DNA of 64,000 bases from Flammeovirgaceae bacterium SG7u.111 (GCA_034044135.1 CP139021.1:1751635-1815634), one strand, 5' to 3'. Shown: positions 52,775 through 62,704, numbered from the stretch's first letter. Notes: generated by a model from the sequence alone, not told the origin. Numbers and translations: made by a program.

Positions 52775-54277
52775 CTATTTCCCCACTTTCGTTTTTTTGC
52801 TGTAGAGCAGGTCAAAAGAGAGGGGGAGGGGTTCTTGCGTATTGGGTTTGAGGTAGAAAATTTCTATGCCTTGTCCGCCGCCTTGCTGGAAGAACTCAAT
52901 TTTTATAGGATAAAAGCCTTCTTTGAGAGGGAGGATATACGATACAGGTTCTTCCATGGCGTGCAGGCCATCGTTGTTGATGATCATCTCCTCGTTTAGG
53001 TACATTTTCGACCCGTCGTCAGAAGTTATTCCAAAGGCATAATACCCTTCTTCTTCTATGTGGAGGTATCCTTCAAAAACACAGGCATAATTTTCCTTTT
53101 TGGGTAGGATGGAGAAGTCAAAGCTATTTTCCATCACACCTTTATCTGCTTTTTTGAGCTGGCTGAAGTCGGGTAGGGAATCCCATTTCCCTTCGTAGTA
53201 GGTATAATTTAGGCTGCCTTTTGTCGCTTTTTTGGGTTTATTGACCGTGGGCATCGCTTCTCCCAGTTTGTATTCATTGGTTGTTGTTGTCCCACCTCCT
53301 CTTTTGCTAAATGCCCTTGTTTTGAGGACTGTGGGCTGTTCTAATACTAACATGCGTTTTTCTAACTTAGGTGAGTCGGCAGTGGGTTCGCTACCATCGG
53401 TTGTGAAGCGAATATTTGGGTGCTCTGTAGTACAAAATACCATAATAGGTTGGTCTTTCAGCATAATGCCGCCCATGGGGTGCATGCTAACGACAGATGT
53501 GCCGAAGCCTTCGTAAATGTATTGCATGGCATCGTAAATGCTTTTGTATCGAACCGAACCGTGGGTTTCGTTGGGGTAGGCTACGCTTTTCCAGTCCAAC
53601 TCGTTGTCCAGTTTTTGTAGTATCGAATCCATCGTGTTCAAGCCCATTCCAATATAGCCTTGTCCTTCTCTTCCTGTGTAAAAAAGGATTTTCCCTTTTG
53701 TTTTTTCAGCATCCAGTTTTTCGGCTGCGGTACGGACTAGCAACTGCTCATCCCACCAAAAGCTTGGGTCAACGGCAATGTAGGCATCGAACAAGTCGGG
53801 CTCTTCCATAAGGGCGGTCATGGAAAAGACACCACCAAAGGAATGTCCGTATAAAATATCCATTTTGCTGGTCGCATAGTTCTTGTCGATGTGGGGCATG
53901 AGTTCTGTTTTGAAGAACTTTAGGAACTTCGAAGCTCCTCCCGAAGTAGGTACGTTTTTGTTATGCGAAGGGAGGAAATCTCTGTTCCTATCTACATTAA
54001 AAACAATGACCATAATGACGGGTGGAGCTTTCCTTTCTTGTTGCATAAACTGCATACATGCTTGCATCAGATCTTTGTTGCCACCTCCGTCGGTGACATA
54101 GATCACATCGTATTTGTCGGCAGTGTTTGGGTCGTACTTTTCGGGTAAAATGATTTCAAAATGCCTTTTCTCTTCAAGGGCTTCCGAATAGAGAGAATCT
54201 TTTATGGGTTTATCTTCTTGAGCAAAAGAAGCAGTGGCAATACATAAAAAAAATAGGTAAGTGGATAAGGTTTTCAT
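52775..54277 (-). CDS. exported esterase with CHB_HEX_C-like and PA14 domains
   Basis: 500 residues. Signal peptide to about 20 (ASFAQ). Residues about 25-270 form an alpha/beta hydrolase of the putative esterase type (Fes/enterochelin-esterase-like) with the nucleophile motif LYGHSFGG (Ser146), an early YVTDGGGN and a late His in NETHGSVRY. Residues about 280-345 resemble a chitobiase C-terminal-type beta-sandwich (IRFTTDGSEPTADS). Residues about 355-490 form a PA14-like domain (GYLHIEEEGYYAFGITSDDGSKMYLN), usually a carbohydrate or surface-binding module. This suggests a secreted carbohydrate or aryl esterase. Substrate unknown. Confidence 0.85.
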   Translation of the reverse strand: MKTLSTYLFFLCIATASFAQEDKPIKDSLYSEALEEKRHFEIILPEKYDPNTADKYDVIYVTDGGGNKDLMQACMQFMQQERKAPPVIMVIVFNVDRNRDFLPSHNKNVPTSGGASKFLKFFKTELMPHIDKNYATSKMDILYGHSFGGVFSMTALMEEPDLFDAYIAVDPSFWWDEQLLVRTAAEKLDAEKTKGKILFYTGREGQGYIGMGLNTMDSILQKLDNELDWKSVAYPNETHGSVRYKSIYDAMQYIYEGFGTSVVSMHPMGGIMLKDQPIMVFCTTEHPNIRFTTDGSEPTADSPKLEKRMLVLEQPTVLKTRAFSKRGGGTTTTNEYKLGEAMPTVNKPKKATKGSLNYTYYEGKWDSLPDFSQLKKADKGVMENSFDFSILPKKENYACVFEGYLHIEEEGYYAFGITSDDGSKMYLNEEMIINNDGLHAMEEPVSYILPLKEGFYPIKIEFFQQGGGQGIEIFYLKPNTQEPLPLSFDLLYSKKTKVGK

Positions 54278-54475
54278 TTTCGAGAGTTTTAGCTGAGTAA
54301 CACTTGTTTTACTAGTAATTTACGGAAAAACCCTCCTTGCTTTTCAGGAACTTATATGTAGTGCGAGATAGTGTTACTTGCGGTGTATTTGTTGGATAGG
54401 AGAAGTGATATGTTAATATAGCCAATCCAATCTATCATTTTTACTTTATCGAAAACGATTTACACTTTGTTTTTA

Positions 54476-54483
54476 TAGTTTTG
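54476..54483 (+). promoter_or_regulatory. possible -7 promoter element
   Basis: TAGTTTTG, an exact TAnnTTTG match, 47 bases before the ATG at 54530; no -33 TTG at normal spacing. Confidence 0.35.
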
Positions 54484-54529
54484 TGGCGAACAGAATTTCA
54501 ACAAAAAACTTCAAAAACTACCATTTTTA

Positions 54530-55201
54530 ATGAAATATTTTTTGCTATTTCTATTACTCGGACTTTGTACTCAATATGCAGTAGGGCAATATTCTTATAT
54601 TGACACCCATCCTAACGCAGCTAAAATAAATAAAAGGCTGGATAATTGGCGCAAAGGAACAATTTGGCTAAACGACGGGACACAGGTGAAAGGTTTATTC
54701 TCATATAACCCATTGGTGGTAGAGGGAATATTGAAAGTGCAGGACGGTGAGAAAACCAAGATGTACACGGCAAACCAAGTGGATGGCTTTGCTTTCTACG
54801 ATTATGAGAAACAAACTAAGAGGCGCTATTATACTTTTCCTTTTACCTATAATGATATTTACAATAATTTCTTCTTTGAAATCCTCCACGAAGGAAAGAA
54901 GTACTCTTTGCTGGGCAGGGAAAGTATTTTCATTATGCAAACTATAAATGACGGCTATACTAATTCTGATGTGTACAAAGGAGATTATTTACTGTTTATC
55001 TTTGAAAATGAGACTGGGGAACTACAGAATATAAAAAGAAAAGTGCTTTTTGAGGCTATGGAAGATAAGGAGCAGGAAGTAAGGACTTTTATGAAAAAGC
55101 TTAATATCCATAGTGTGAAGAAGCTTGAGAATGCGAGGAAAGTTTTTAGGTATTATGATTTGCTCTTGGATAAAGATGAGGAGAGATCCAGCTCGTTTTA
55201 A
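54530..55201 (+). CDS. exported protein of unknown function
   Basis: 223 residues with a signal peptide (LLFLLLGLCTQYAVGQ). The mature part begins YSYIDTHPNAAKINKRLDNWRKGTIWLNDGTQVKG and includes GILKVQDGEKTKMYTANQVDGFAFYD, a beta-strand pattern seen in small Cytophagales exported proteins of unknown role. No catalytic motif. It converges on the response regulator gene 18 bases away with no clear terminator. Nothing in the neighbourhood links to it. Confidence 0.65.
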   Translation: MKYFLLFLLLGLCTQYAVGQYSYIDTHPNAAKINKRLDNWRKGTIWLNDGTQVKGLFSYNPLVVEGILKVQDGEKTKMYTANQVDGFAFYDYEKQTKRRYYTFPFTYNDIYNNFFFEILHEGKKYSLLGRESIFIMQTINDGYTNSDVYKGDYLLFIFENETGELQNIKRKVLFEAMEDKEQEVRTFMKKLNIHSVKKLENARKVFRYYDLLLDKDEERSSSF

Positions 55202-55219
55202 CCTTGCTTTTTTGTTTGT

Positions 55220-55642
55220 TTAGGGGAAATATTCTTTAAAAAGGTCTGATTTTTTGAGCTGGTTGAGGAGTTCTTTGGTTAGTGGTTTGTCAAAAAAATC
55301 TAATACATAGCGGTTTTCCTGAGACAACTCCTGATCACTTGGATCCACGCTAGAGGAAAGGACAATGATCTTCAATTGGCTGAGCAGCTCTGGGTATTTT
55401 GATTCCATTTCCTCGATAAACTCCCATCCTCCCATCACGGGCATATTCAGGTCTAAGAAAATCAGGTTGGGGACCACTTTGTCGGTGCCGGGCTGGGTAC
55501 TGTATTCTTCAAAATAGTCGTAGGCAATTTTCCCATTTCCTATCTCAATAAAGGTTTTACAAAAGTCTTCAGTTGTAAAAATAAATTTGGACAACATCAA
55601 CGTAGTTGGGTCGTCTTCAATGCACATTACGTTCGGAATCAT
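55220..55642 (-). CDS. single-domain response regulator
   Basis: 140 residues, a stand-alone receiver with the acidic pair Asp10-Asp11, phospho-acceptor Asp64 (FLDLNMPVMGG) and the Lys in FFDKPLT. There is no output domain, so it would act by protein contact or as a phosphorelay step. It begins 9 bases after the seven-PAS kinase gene, in the same direction, so the pair is almost certainly one operon and partners. Similar to Rcp1-type regulators that pair with PAS or phytochrome kinases. Confidence 0.93.
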   Translation of the reverse strand: MIPNVMCIEDDPTTLMLSKFIFTTEDFCKTFIEIGNGKIAYDYFEEYSTQPGTDKVVPNLIFLDLNMPVMGGWEFIEEMESKYPELLSQLKIIVLSSSVDPSDQELSQENRYVLDFFDKPLTKELLNQLKKSDLFKEYFP

Positions 55643-55651
55643 ATATCTTGG

Positions 55652-58600
55652 TTATTTAAAAGTAATAATGAATGTTGACCCAATATTTTCTTCACTGGCA
55701 ACTTCTATAGTCCCGCCTAATGAAGTTACTTGAGAATGAACAAGGTACAAGCCAATTCCCTTGCTGTTTGCGTGGTTGTGGAAGCGTTGGTACAATCCAA
55801 AAATTTTGCCTTTGACTTTTTCCATATTTAAACCCAGTCCGTTGTCTTGGACGGTGAGCTGTACTTTTCCAGCTTTTTTCCTTGTTCTAATAACAATTTT
55901 AGGTTGCCTTTCGGGATGGGCATATTTTATGGAATTGGTGATTAGGTTAAGTAGAATACTATCTAAGTATTCTTTGTTGAATTGAACTTTGTCGATTTCT
56001 TCAAAATCGGTATTTATTTCTGTTTCAGACTGTTCTATGAAAGAAGAAATAGAACTGGTTACCCTTTTTAAACTTGCTGCCACACCTACACTTTCAGGGT
56101 CTAGGTTGGTGTTTTCTTTAATGATGAGAATGTTGATCAAGTCATTTAATGTCTCGTTCAGTTGCTTGGTAGAGGAGCTAAGTCCATCTATTAGCATTTG
56201 CGTTTTCTTATCCTCTATTTTAGTTGTATCTAGTAAATTATGGATGCCTATAAGGTTGGTGATTGGTGCTCGTAAGTTGTGGGAAGTTATGTAGGAAAAT
56301 TGCTTCAGTTCAGTATTGTTCTTGGACAATTCCTGAATGAGATGTTCTCTTTCTAATTCTACTTTTTTTCGTTTGGTAATATCGAGCATTATTCCATTTA
56401 AAATGATGTTATCATCGACTTTCAGCGGAACAGATTTCCCTTGAAACCACTTAATGTTACCATTTCCGCAAATTATCCTTCCCTCATAATCCCAGTCGCT
56501 CAAATCAGCTATTGTTTTTGCTGTAGAACTATAAAAATCTTCTCTTTCACCTTCAGGTATTTGAGCAGACCACTCTTGGGGTGTAATGCTGGAGGAAAAC
56601 CCGAAAATTTCTTCCATTTTATCGCTAACGTGTGTAAAATAAGTATTGCCATCCTTTTCCACACACATTTGGAAAACTACACCAGGAACATTTCTGGCAA
56701 GGTCTTTTACCTTTTTCTCACTTTCCATTAAAAGGCTTTCAGCTTTCTTGGTTGCTGAAGCATCTTTAGCTATACTATAAAATAGCTCATCGTTGTTATC
56801 CCAAATCACCGACCAGATAATAGGTACAAGTTTTCCGTCCTTTCTTACGTATCTATTTTCAAAATTAGTGGTAGCTGTTCCTGCTATAATATTCTTTGCC
56901 TCTTTCTCTGTAATGGCTTGATCTTCTTTGTATACAAGGTTGATGAACGGAATTCCTATCAGCTCTTCGGGAGTATACCCTAGGATTTGTTTGGAAGCAG
57001 CACTTACTTGGACAAATTCGCCTTCTTTGTTTATAGTACAAATAATATCGAGTGAATGGTCCATTATTTTTTGGAGGTTTTCCCGGCTTTGTTTTAACTC
57101 GAAATCTGCTGTTTTTAGCTCTGTAATATCTTTGGCTATGCTATACACCCCAATAATATTACCATCAACCACGATCGGCATGTTCGTCATATTCAGAGCT
57201 AGTTTGTTGCCCTTACTGGTGATGATGCCAAGCTCATAGTTTTGAGGTTTTCCTTCCCACACTTCGTCAAAATGACCCATTACCCGGTCTAAATCTTCAG
57301 GTGCGCAGAAGGAGGTGAAGGTCATGGTTTTCAACTTCTCAGCAGGCGTTTCGGAAAGGGCAGAAAGTTTTTCGTTGAAAGAAAGGAGATGGCCTTCTCT
57401 ATCAAGTGCATATACTGCATCGGGGTTTTGACTGAAAAGTGATTGGTATTCTTGTTTGCTTTTTTCAAGCTGTTGAATGATTAGCCTTTTTTCGTCAATA
57501 TCTTGAAAGGCACCAAAAATTCGGATGACTTTTCCATCTATAAATTCCGCTTTTCCCATTGCCCGGACCCATTTTTCTTTTCCATTGGCAGTTATTATCT
57601 GTAATTCTAGATCAAATGGCGTAGCATTCGTCACACACTCATTCACAGCGTTGGAGATTAATTCACGACTCTTACCTACCTTGTAAAAGTTGATGGCAGT
57701 TTCAAGACTAGGTTCAAAATCAACTGCGACCTCATGAATTTCCTTAGTGACTTCGGACCAATAGATTGTATTGTTGAGCATGTCTATTTCCCAACCTCCA
57801 ACCCTTGCCAATTGGTTGGTATCATTAAACAGCCGATCTATTTTTTTCCGGTCAGAAATATCAGTCATCACGAGGTTGACCCTTTCTTTGCCAGAAATAG
57901 TGTCTTTGTACAAAACGGCTGCTACTTCTAAGAGAAACCGGTGGTTGTTTTTTCTAATACCAATAATATCTCCTTTAACCCTGCCTTCTCTTTTGAGCTG
58001 TCTAATATATTTTGATACCCGTTGGTCTCCAGTATCTACTATTTGGATCAACTGAAGTGATTTGAATTCCTCTTGGGTGTAACCAAACATGTCACATGCT
58101 ACAGGGTTGGCATCGAGAAAGTTTCCTTCTAACGTACTTAAAAAACAAGCATTTGGGGAGTTGTCAATTAACGCCTTATATTTTTCTTTACTGGCAGTAG
58201 TTTGTATTTCTGCATACTTTTGAGGGCTTATGTCCCAGTTTGATCCTACCATCCTGATGGGGTTGCCTTCCAGGTCAAACTGCACTCCTCCACTCGCTTT
58301 GATATACCTAATGGATTTGTCCGGACATATTATTCTAAATTCTGTATTATATACTTTTTTGTTCTCAATTGCGAACATTATTTCTTGCTTGATTCTTTCC
58401 AAATCTTCTGGGTGTGCTCTTGCTTCCCAATCTGAAAAAGATCCGGTAAATGAAGCCTTGTTCACTTGGTAAATTTCAAACATGATATCATCCCAAATAA
58501 TCTTATTCGTTATAATATCCCAATCCCAGATGCCTATTCTGGCTGCTTCTGTAGCTACCTTGAACCTGTTATTTACCTTGGTAAGGTGTTCTTCAGCTTT

Positions 58601-58984
58601 AAATAGGGTAAGGTCTCTTGTAACTTTGGTGAAGCCGACGACCTTACCGTCATCATCATGAACGGCTGTAATAGTTGTACTTGCCCAAAAAGAAGACCCA
58701 TTTTTTCTTACTCTCCATCCTTCATCGGATGCTTTGCCTTGGGTGAAGGCTTTTTCTAAAAGCTTTTGAGGTTTTTGATCCTCTTGGTCTTTTTTAGAAT
58801 AAAAGTTAGTAAAACTTTTTCCTATTATTTCGTCAGCAGTGTAGCCTTTTATTTTTTCTGCTCCTGAGTTCCAGTTTTCTATTATCCCCTCTGTATTGAG
58901 CAATAAGATCGCATAATCATCAATTTCACCGATGATTTTTTGAAAGCTCAAGTTTTTTATGCTTTGGTTATTTTTGGCTTGCAT
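55652..58984 (-). CDS. soluble sensor histidine kinase with seven PAS domains
   Basis: 1110 residues, no membrane helix, hence cytoplasmic. Seven PAS/PAC units of about 120-130 residues can be counted by their repeated ends (KVTRDLT, SNWDISP, VMTDISDRKK, AFQDIDEKR, IAKDITELK, IAKDASATKK, IMLDITKRKK). They are followed by HisKA with FSYITSHNLRAPITNLIG (phospho-acceptor His) and a HATPase with NLITNSIKYAHP and GIGLYLVHSQV. It lies 9 bases upstream of a single-domain response regulator. PAS domains may sense small molecules, light or redox state; no cofactor-binding residue can be named. Confidence 0.95.
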   Translation of the reverse strand: MQAKNNQSIKNLSFQKIIGEIDDYAILLLNTEGIIENWNSGAEKIKGYTADEIIGKSFTNFYSKKDQEDQKPQKLLEKAFTQGKASDEGWRVRKNGSSFWASTTITAVHDDDGKVVGFTKVTRDLTLFKAEEHLTKVNNRFKVATEAARIGIWDWDIITNKIIWDDIMFEIYQVNKASFTGSFSDWEARAHPEDLERIKQEIMFAIENKKVYNTEFRIICPDKSIRYIKASGGVQFDLEGNPIRMVGSNWDISPQKYAEIQTTASKEKYKALIDNSPNACFLSTLEGNFLDANPVACDMFGYTQEEFKSLQLIQIVDTGDQRVSKYIRQLKREGRVKGDIIGIRKNNHRFLLEVAAVLYKDTISGKERVNLVMTDISDRKKIDRLFNDTNQLARVGGWEIDMLNNTIYWSEVTKEIHEVAVDFEPSLETAINFYKVGKSRELISNAVNECVTNATPFDLELQIITANGKEKWVRAMGKAEFIDGKVIRIFGAFQDIDEKRLIIQQLEKSKQEYQSLFSQNPDAVYALDREGHLLSFNEKLSALSETPAEKLKTMTFTSFCAPEDLDRVMGHFDEVWEGKPQNYELGIITSKGNKLALNMTNMPIVVDGNIIGVYSIAKDITELKTADFELKQSRENLQKIMDHSLDIICTINKEGEFVQVSAASKQILGYTPEELIGIPFINLVYKEDQAITEKEAKNIIAGTATTNFENRYVRKDGKLVPIIWSVIWDNNDELFYSIAKDASATKKAESLLMESEKKVKDLARNVPGVVFQMCVEKDGNTYFTHVSDKMEEIFGFSSSITPQEWSAQIPEGEREDFYSSTAKTIADLSDWDYEGRIICGNGNIKWFQGKSVPLKVDDNIILNGIMLDITKRKKVELEREHLIQELSKNNTELKQFSYITSHNLRAPITNLIGIHNLLDTTKIEDKKTQMLIDGLSSSTKQLNETLNDLINILIIKENTNLDPESVGVAASLKRVTSSISSFIEQSETEINTDFEEIDKVQFNKEYLDSILLNLITNSIKYAHPERQPKIVIRTRKKAGKVQLTVQDNGLGLNMEKVKGKIFGLYQRFHNHANSKGIGLYLVHSQVTSLGGTIEVASEENIGSTFIITFK

Positions 58985-59168
58985 AAAATGTTAACTAGAT
59001 TTAGATAGCTTTGTTATAGTGCAAAGCGACGTATTTTACAGGAAGGGTCTACCTAATAAATACTGGAAATGAAGTAGTACATGGCTATTAAGATACTAAT
59101 TATTGGACTATTTTAAGAAATTTTGTCTGCTTAATTTTAAATTGCCCTAAAACTTAGATGTGTAGCAG

Positions 59169-59729
59169 ATGAAACAATTCTTTTCCCAAATACACAAAGT
59201 AAATGACCGGGTGATGGACGAATATATTTCCCATTGGTCGGGATATACTGTGCCCAAAAAGACGGTGATGACCGCACCAGGTGAAACGGAGCGATATTGG
59301 TATTATGTGCTGGAGGGGATTCAAAAGTCTTATTATCTCAATGGGGACAAGCAACATGTCATTGCCTTTACTTATCCCCCTTCGTTTAGCGGAATTCCCG
59401 AATCGGTATTGACCCAAAGCCCATCTAAGTACTATTTGGAGACTATTACCAATAGCAGATTCCTTCGCATTCCTTATGAAAAACATGTACAACTGATGGA
59501 AGAACACCGCGAAATAGAAACCTTGTTCCGAAAAGCGACGGAGCTTTTTTTAGTGGGAATACTGGAGCGGTATTATGAACTGATGGCGTTCGATATAGAA
59601 TCACGGTTCAAAGCATTTGTGAAGCGCAGCCCTCATTTGCTGAACATGGTTTCGCAAAAAGACCTTGCGTCCTACTTGCGGATAGATCCCACCAACTTTA
59701 GCAAACTGGTGAATAGCCTACACATCTGA
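59169..59729 (+). CDS. Crp/Fnr-family regulator
   Basis: 186 residues. Residues about 1-120 form a cNMP-binding-like beta barrel (VPKKTVMTAPGETERYWYYVLEGIQKSYYL) without the Arg expected for cAMP contact. The C-terminal part, MVSQKDLASYLRIDPTNFSKLVN, holds the DNA-binding helix-turn-helix. Such shortened Crp/Fnr proteins are common in Bacteroidota and their effectors are mostly unknown. The DinB-like gene follows after 80 bases in the same direction, a possible target or operon partner. Confidence 0.85.
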   Translation: MKQFFSQIHKVNDRVMDEYISHWSGYTVPKKTVMTAPGETERYWYYVLEGIQKSYYLNGDKQHVIAFTYPPSFSGIPESVLTQSPSKYYLETITNSRFLRIPYEKHVQLMEEHREIETLFRKATELFLVGILERYYELMAFDIESRFKAFVKRSPHLLNMVSQKDLASYLRIDPTNFSKLVNSLHI

Positions 59730-59809
59730 AATCTTGGTTTATACCAAGAATCAAATGGCTTGTAAAGTATAGCTTTGCCCTGTATTTCAATTTGAAACGA
59801 ATAACCTCT

Positions 59810-60358
59810 ATGAAAAACTGGACAAGTCAACTAGATAATACAACTCAAGAGTTCCAACAGAGTTTTAGTGCATTATCAGGTGAAGAGCTTAACTGGAAAC
59901 CCAGCCCCGATACTTGGAGCATCGCCCAAAATATTGATCACCTTATCGTCATCAACCAAAGCTATTTTTCCGCACTTTCCGAGCTGAGGGCAGGAAGGTA
60001 CAAGCTTCCGTTTATAGCTAAATTCGGATTTTTAGTTTCTTATTTAGGAAAGTTTATCCTCAATGCTTCCAAGCCAGACCGAAAGAAGAAGATTAAGACA
60101 TTTGCCATTTGGGAACCGGCTAACAGCCAATTGCCTACCGATGTATTAGCTCGGTTTGCAGCACACCAAGAGTTGCTAAAAAGAGAAATAGAAGCATCGG
60201 CTGGGTTGGTAGCAAAAGGCGCAGTTTTATGTTCCCCTGCAAACCAAAACATCGTTTATAAACTTGAAGCGGCTTTCGATATCATTGTAGCCCACGAGCA
60301 AAGGCATTTGGCACAAGCCAAAGAAGTGTTGGGGCTGATGAAAGAAGAGGTGGTTTGA
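59810..60358 (+). CDS. DinB-family putative metal-dependent protein
   Basis: 182 residues from the ATG at 59810; a TTG six codons upstream is less likely. Four-helix-bundle pattern with the three metal-binding His expected of DinB_2 proteins: His in AQNIDHLIVIN near 42, and the pair in VAHEQRHLAQAKE near 163-167. Family members include bacillithiol or mycothiol transferases and many unknowns. It lies 80 bases after the Crp-like gene and faces the DJ-1/PfpI gene. Substrate not known. Confidence 0.85.
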   Translation: MKNWTSQLDNTTQEFQQSFSALSGEELNWKPSPDTWSIAQNIDHLIVINQSYFSALSELRAGRYKLPFIAKFGFLVSYLGKFILNASKPDRKKKIKTFAIWEPANSQLPTDVLARFAAHQELLKREIEASAGLVAKGAVLCSPANQNIVYKLEAAFDIIVAHEQRHLAQAKEVLGLMKEEVV

Positions 60359-60435
60359 TATAAAGGAAAAGACACACCGCCGATAGATAAACTATCGATG
60401 ATGCGTCAATGGGATATTACTTCTTGCTGTTTTTT

Positions 60436-61536
60436 TTATTCCCCCAACTGGTTCTTAATAGCTGCTAGCAAGCGGAGCAGGTCAACGAATTTTCCAAGGT
60501 CAAACTGCATTGCGGCAACTATGCTGTGCATGGCTAGTAGCATTCTATCTACCGATTTTGGTTCTTTTCCCAATAGCTCTAGCGCTTTTGCTTTGGCTGC
60601 TCCGTATCCTTGGTTCTGATAGGAAGTTAAGAGCTCAATGGTGTTTTCCTCGGGAGTTATCACTCGTTTGGCGGGGGTATAACCAAGTTGCTGCACCATA
60701 AGCTCTGCTACAGCCCAAGTAGACCAAGGATTTTGCCCAGTGACTAAATTTCCATCTTTACAGACATTTTTCAAGTACATGTGCCCATCGCTGAACTGCG
60801 CTCCTTTTTCTTCCAATTTATCTTGTAACAGAAAGGGGAATATGGTTTCAGCATCAGGGATCAGGAACAGTTCTTCGGTGTTGGTAAAGCTGCTTACTGT
60901 TTTGTTGGTCAGCAGCGGGCGACCATCGGAAAGGGTAGCATTTACCAAGGCGGCAGGTCCATGGCACACTGCCCCAACTACTTTTCCAGTTTGGTAATAT
61001 TCGCTCACAAGGGACTGGATAGTGGTGTTTTCTGGAAAGTCGAACATAGCTCCTTTTCCACCCGCAAAATAGACAGCTCGGAACTCCTCGGGATTGACTT
61101 TTTCTATAGCTATGCTATTACTGACCTTTCGTTGGGCTGTGGTATCGTTCAAAAATGCATAGTCAAACTTTCCCATGTCGTCTTTATCGATAATGACTGG
61201 GGGCTTCCCTCCAAGCGGGCTGGCTATAGTTACTTCAAAGCCATTGGCTTGGAATACATAATAGGCACGGGACAGTTCTGTGAGTTCGTAGCCAGTTGGC
61301 TTCCCGTTATCGCCCATGGTGCTGCAACTTGTTACTACTACAAGGATATTTCCCCTAGAAACAGTGTCTTGCTGGCTGAGGTAGGGGAGGTCGGTGGGTC
61401 GGGTATCATTTAGGTTTGAGCTTCCTGCATTTGAAGGAAGCAGGCTTACGAACCAAAACCCAAATGAAACTACACATACAATTAGGCTGAGAATTACAAT
61501 CAATGACCATTTGATGATCGCTCTTTTTTTAGACAT
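60436..61536 (-). CDS. membrane-anchored DJ-1/PfpI-family protein
   Basis: 366 residues. One N-terminal membrane helix (about 9-32), then a DJ-1/PfpI domain with VVVTSCSTMGDNGKPTGYELTE (Glu84), YFAGGKGAMFDF and the nucleophile elbow GAVCHGPAAL (Cys191-His192). The spacing fits the Hsp31/type-1 glutamine amidotransferase-like subgroup, whose members act as glyoxalase III, deglycase or chaperone. The C-terminal 75 residues are an extra helical region. It lies 115 bases downstream of an AraC-type membrane regulator in the same direction, so it may be its target. Confidence 0.88.
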   Translation of the reverse strand: MSKKRAIIKWSLIVILSLIVCVVSFGFWFVSLLPSNAGSSNLNDTRPTDLPYLSQQDTVSRGNILVVVTSCSTMGDNGKPTGYELTELSRAYYVFQANGFEVTIASPLGGKPPVIIDKDDMGKFDYAFLNDTTAQRKVSNSIAIEKVNPEEFRAVYFAGGKGAMFDFPENTTIQSLVSEYYQTGKVVGAVCHGPAALVNATLSDGRPLLTNKTVSSFTNTEELFLIPDAETIFPFLLQDKLEEKGAQFSDGHMYLKNVCKDGNLVTGQNPWSTWAVAELMVQQLGYTPAKRVITPEENTIELLTSYQNQGYGAAKAKALELLGKEPKSVDRMLLAMHSIVAAMQFDLGKFVDLLRLLAAIKNQLGE

Positions 61537-61651
61537 ACTGTTGTTTTAAGTTTGCTGATACTTGACTTGCTTGAGTCTTAAGTGATACTGCAAACCAACT
61601 TGTATTGGCGATTAAAATCTTCCAAAATGATCATTTCGTCAGACTAAAAGA

Positions 61652-62704
61652 TCATTTCAAAAGCTCTTTTCGGAAGACTAAAGGGGTTTTTCCTGTATTT
61701 TTCTTGAAGGCGGTGTTAAAACTGGAAATGCTGTTGAACCCGACTTCATAAGCGATGGCGGTAATTGTATAATTATCAAACTGCTCTTGCCGGAACATTT
61801 TGATAGCCTCAGCCACCCTGTAGTGGTTGATGAAGGCATTGAAGTTTTTGTTGCTCTTTTTATTGACCACCATGGAAAGCACCTGTGGGCTTATATTCAA
61901 CTTTGCGCTTAGTGATTTGAGTGTGATATCGGCATCTTTGAATTGGCTTTCATCTACCACTAGGTGTAGCACTTGTTGGTAGGTGCTATCAAGCTTATCG
62001 TCGGTGACAGGGGTGGTCTTGTACTTAGTACTGTCATCCAAGTATCCTTTATGGATCACAATGAAACTGATTAGGTAGGCAATTAAGGTATAAAGAACTG
62101 GTCCTACAATGTAGGGAATAAACTCGTCAAAAAGGTTCAGCACATACACAAGCCATATTGCCAGCAAACCCACAAATAGTAGGCGAAGCAGCGCATAGGT
62201 ATTGCTACTTATCCCTTCCTTCTTTCCTTTGGAAATCTGTGAATAGCTGATGAGCAAGTACACAAGGTAATGCAAGTAGTAGGTGATGAACAAAAGGAGG
62301 AAGAAGACCTTGGGGAAGGTATTGAAGGCGGAATCTGGTATCCAAATGCCAAAGAGCAGCCCTACAAAGGTAGGGATAAAGTGCAGCAAATGAGCTTTTT
62401 TGATTTGGAAAGACTTGTCAAGTAACGAGCGTGTGTACAAGTAAAAAAGAGGGCCTATGGCCATTAGGGTTGCCAAGCCTGTAAAAATGAACTTGATATC
62501 TAAGTCCTCGGTAAACTCTAGAAAAACAGATTTGCCCACCCTAAAAGAAAGGACGATTAGCAAGAGACTCAAAATCCTATTGGCTTGTTGGCATCCCTTC
62601 TTGTTTAACCACGAAAATATGGCAAGAAAGAGCCCATGAATGACCCCCAGGCCACTGACTATTATCAAAATAATTTGACTTGCTGACATGGGGTAAAATT
62701 GCAA
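61652..62704 (-). CDS. AraC-type regulator with N-terminal membrane domain
   Basis: 350 residues. Seven membrane helices fill residues 1 to about 220, then an AraC DNA-binding domain: first helix-turn-helix in DITLKSLSAKLNISPQVLSMVVNKKSN, second in TITAIAYEVGFNSISSFNTAFKKNTGKTPLVFRKE. Such membrane-bound AraC proteins are common in Bacteroidota. It lies just upstream of the DJ-1/PfpI gene (115 bases, same strand), the likeliest local target. Signal unknown. Confidence 0.92.
   Translation of the reverse strand: MQFYPMSASQIILIIVSGLGVIHGLFLAIFSWLNKKGCQQANRILSLLLIVLSFRVGKSVFLEFTEDLDIKFIFTGLATLMAIGPLFYLYTRSLLDKSFQIKKAHLLHFIPTFVGLLFGIWIPDSAFNTFPKVFFLLLFITYYLHYLVYLLISYSQISKGKKEGISSNTYALLRLLFVGLLAIWLVYVLNLFDEFIPYIVGPVLYTLIAYLISFIVIHKGYLDDSTKYKTTPVTDDKLDSTYQQVLHLVVDESQFKDADITLKSLSAKLNISPQVLSMVVNKKSNKNFNAFINHYRVAEAIKMFRQEQFDNYTITAIAYEVGFNSISSFNTAFKKNTGKTPLVFRKELLK

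Noticed and set aside
60381-60397. Short hairpin CGATAG/CTATCG between the DinB-like and DJ-1 genes
   Set aside because: Only six base pairs and no T run; too weak to call a terminator.
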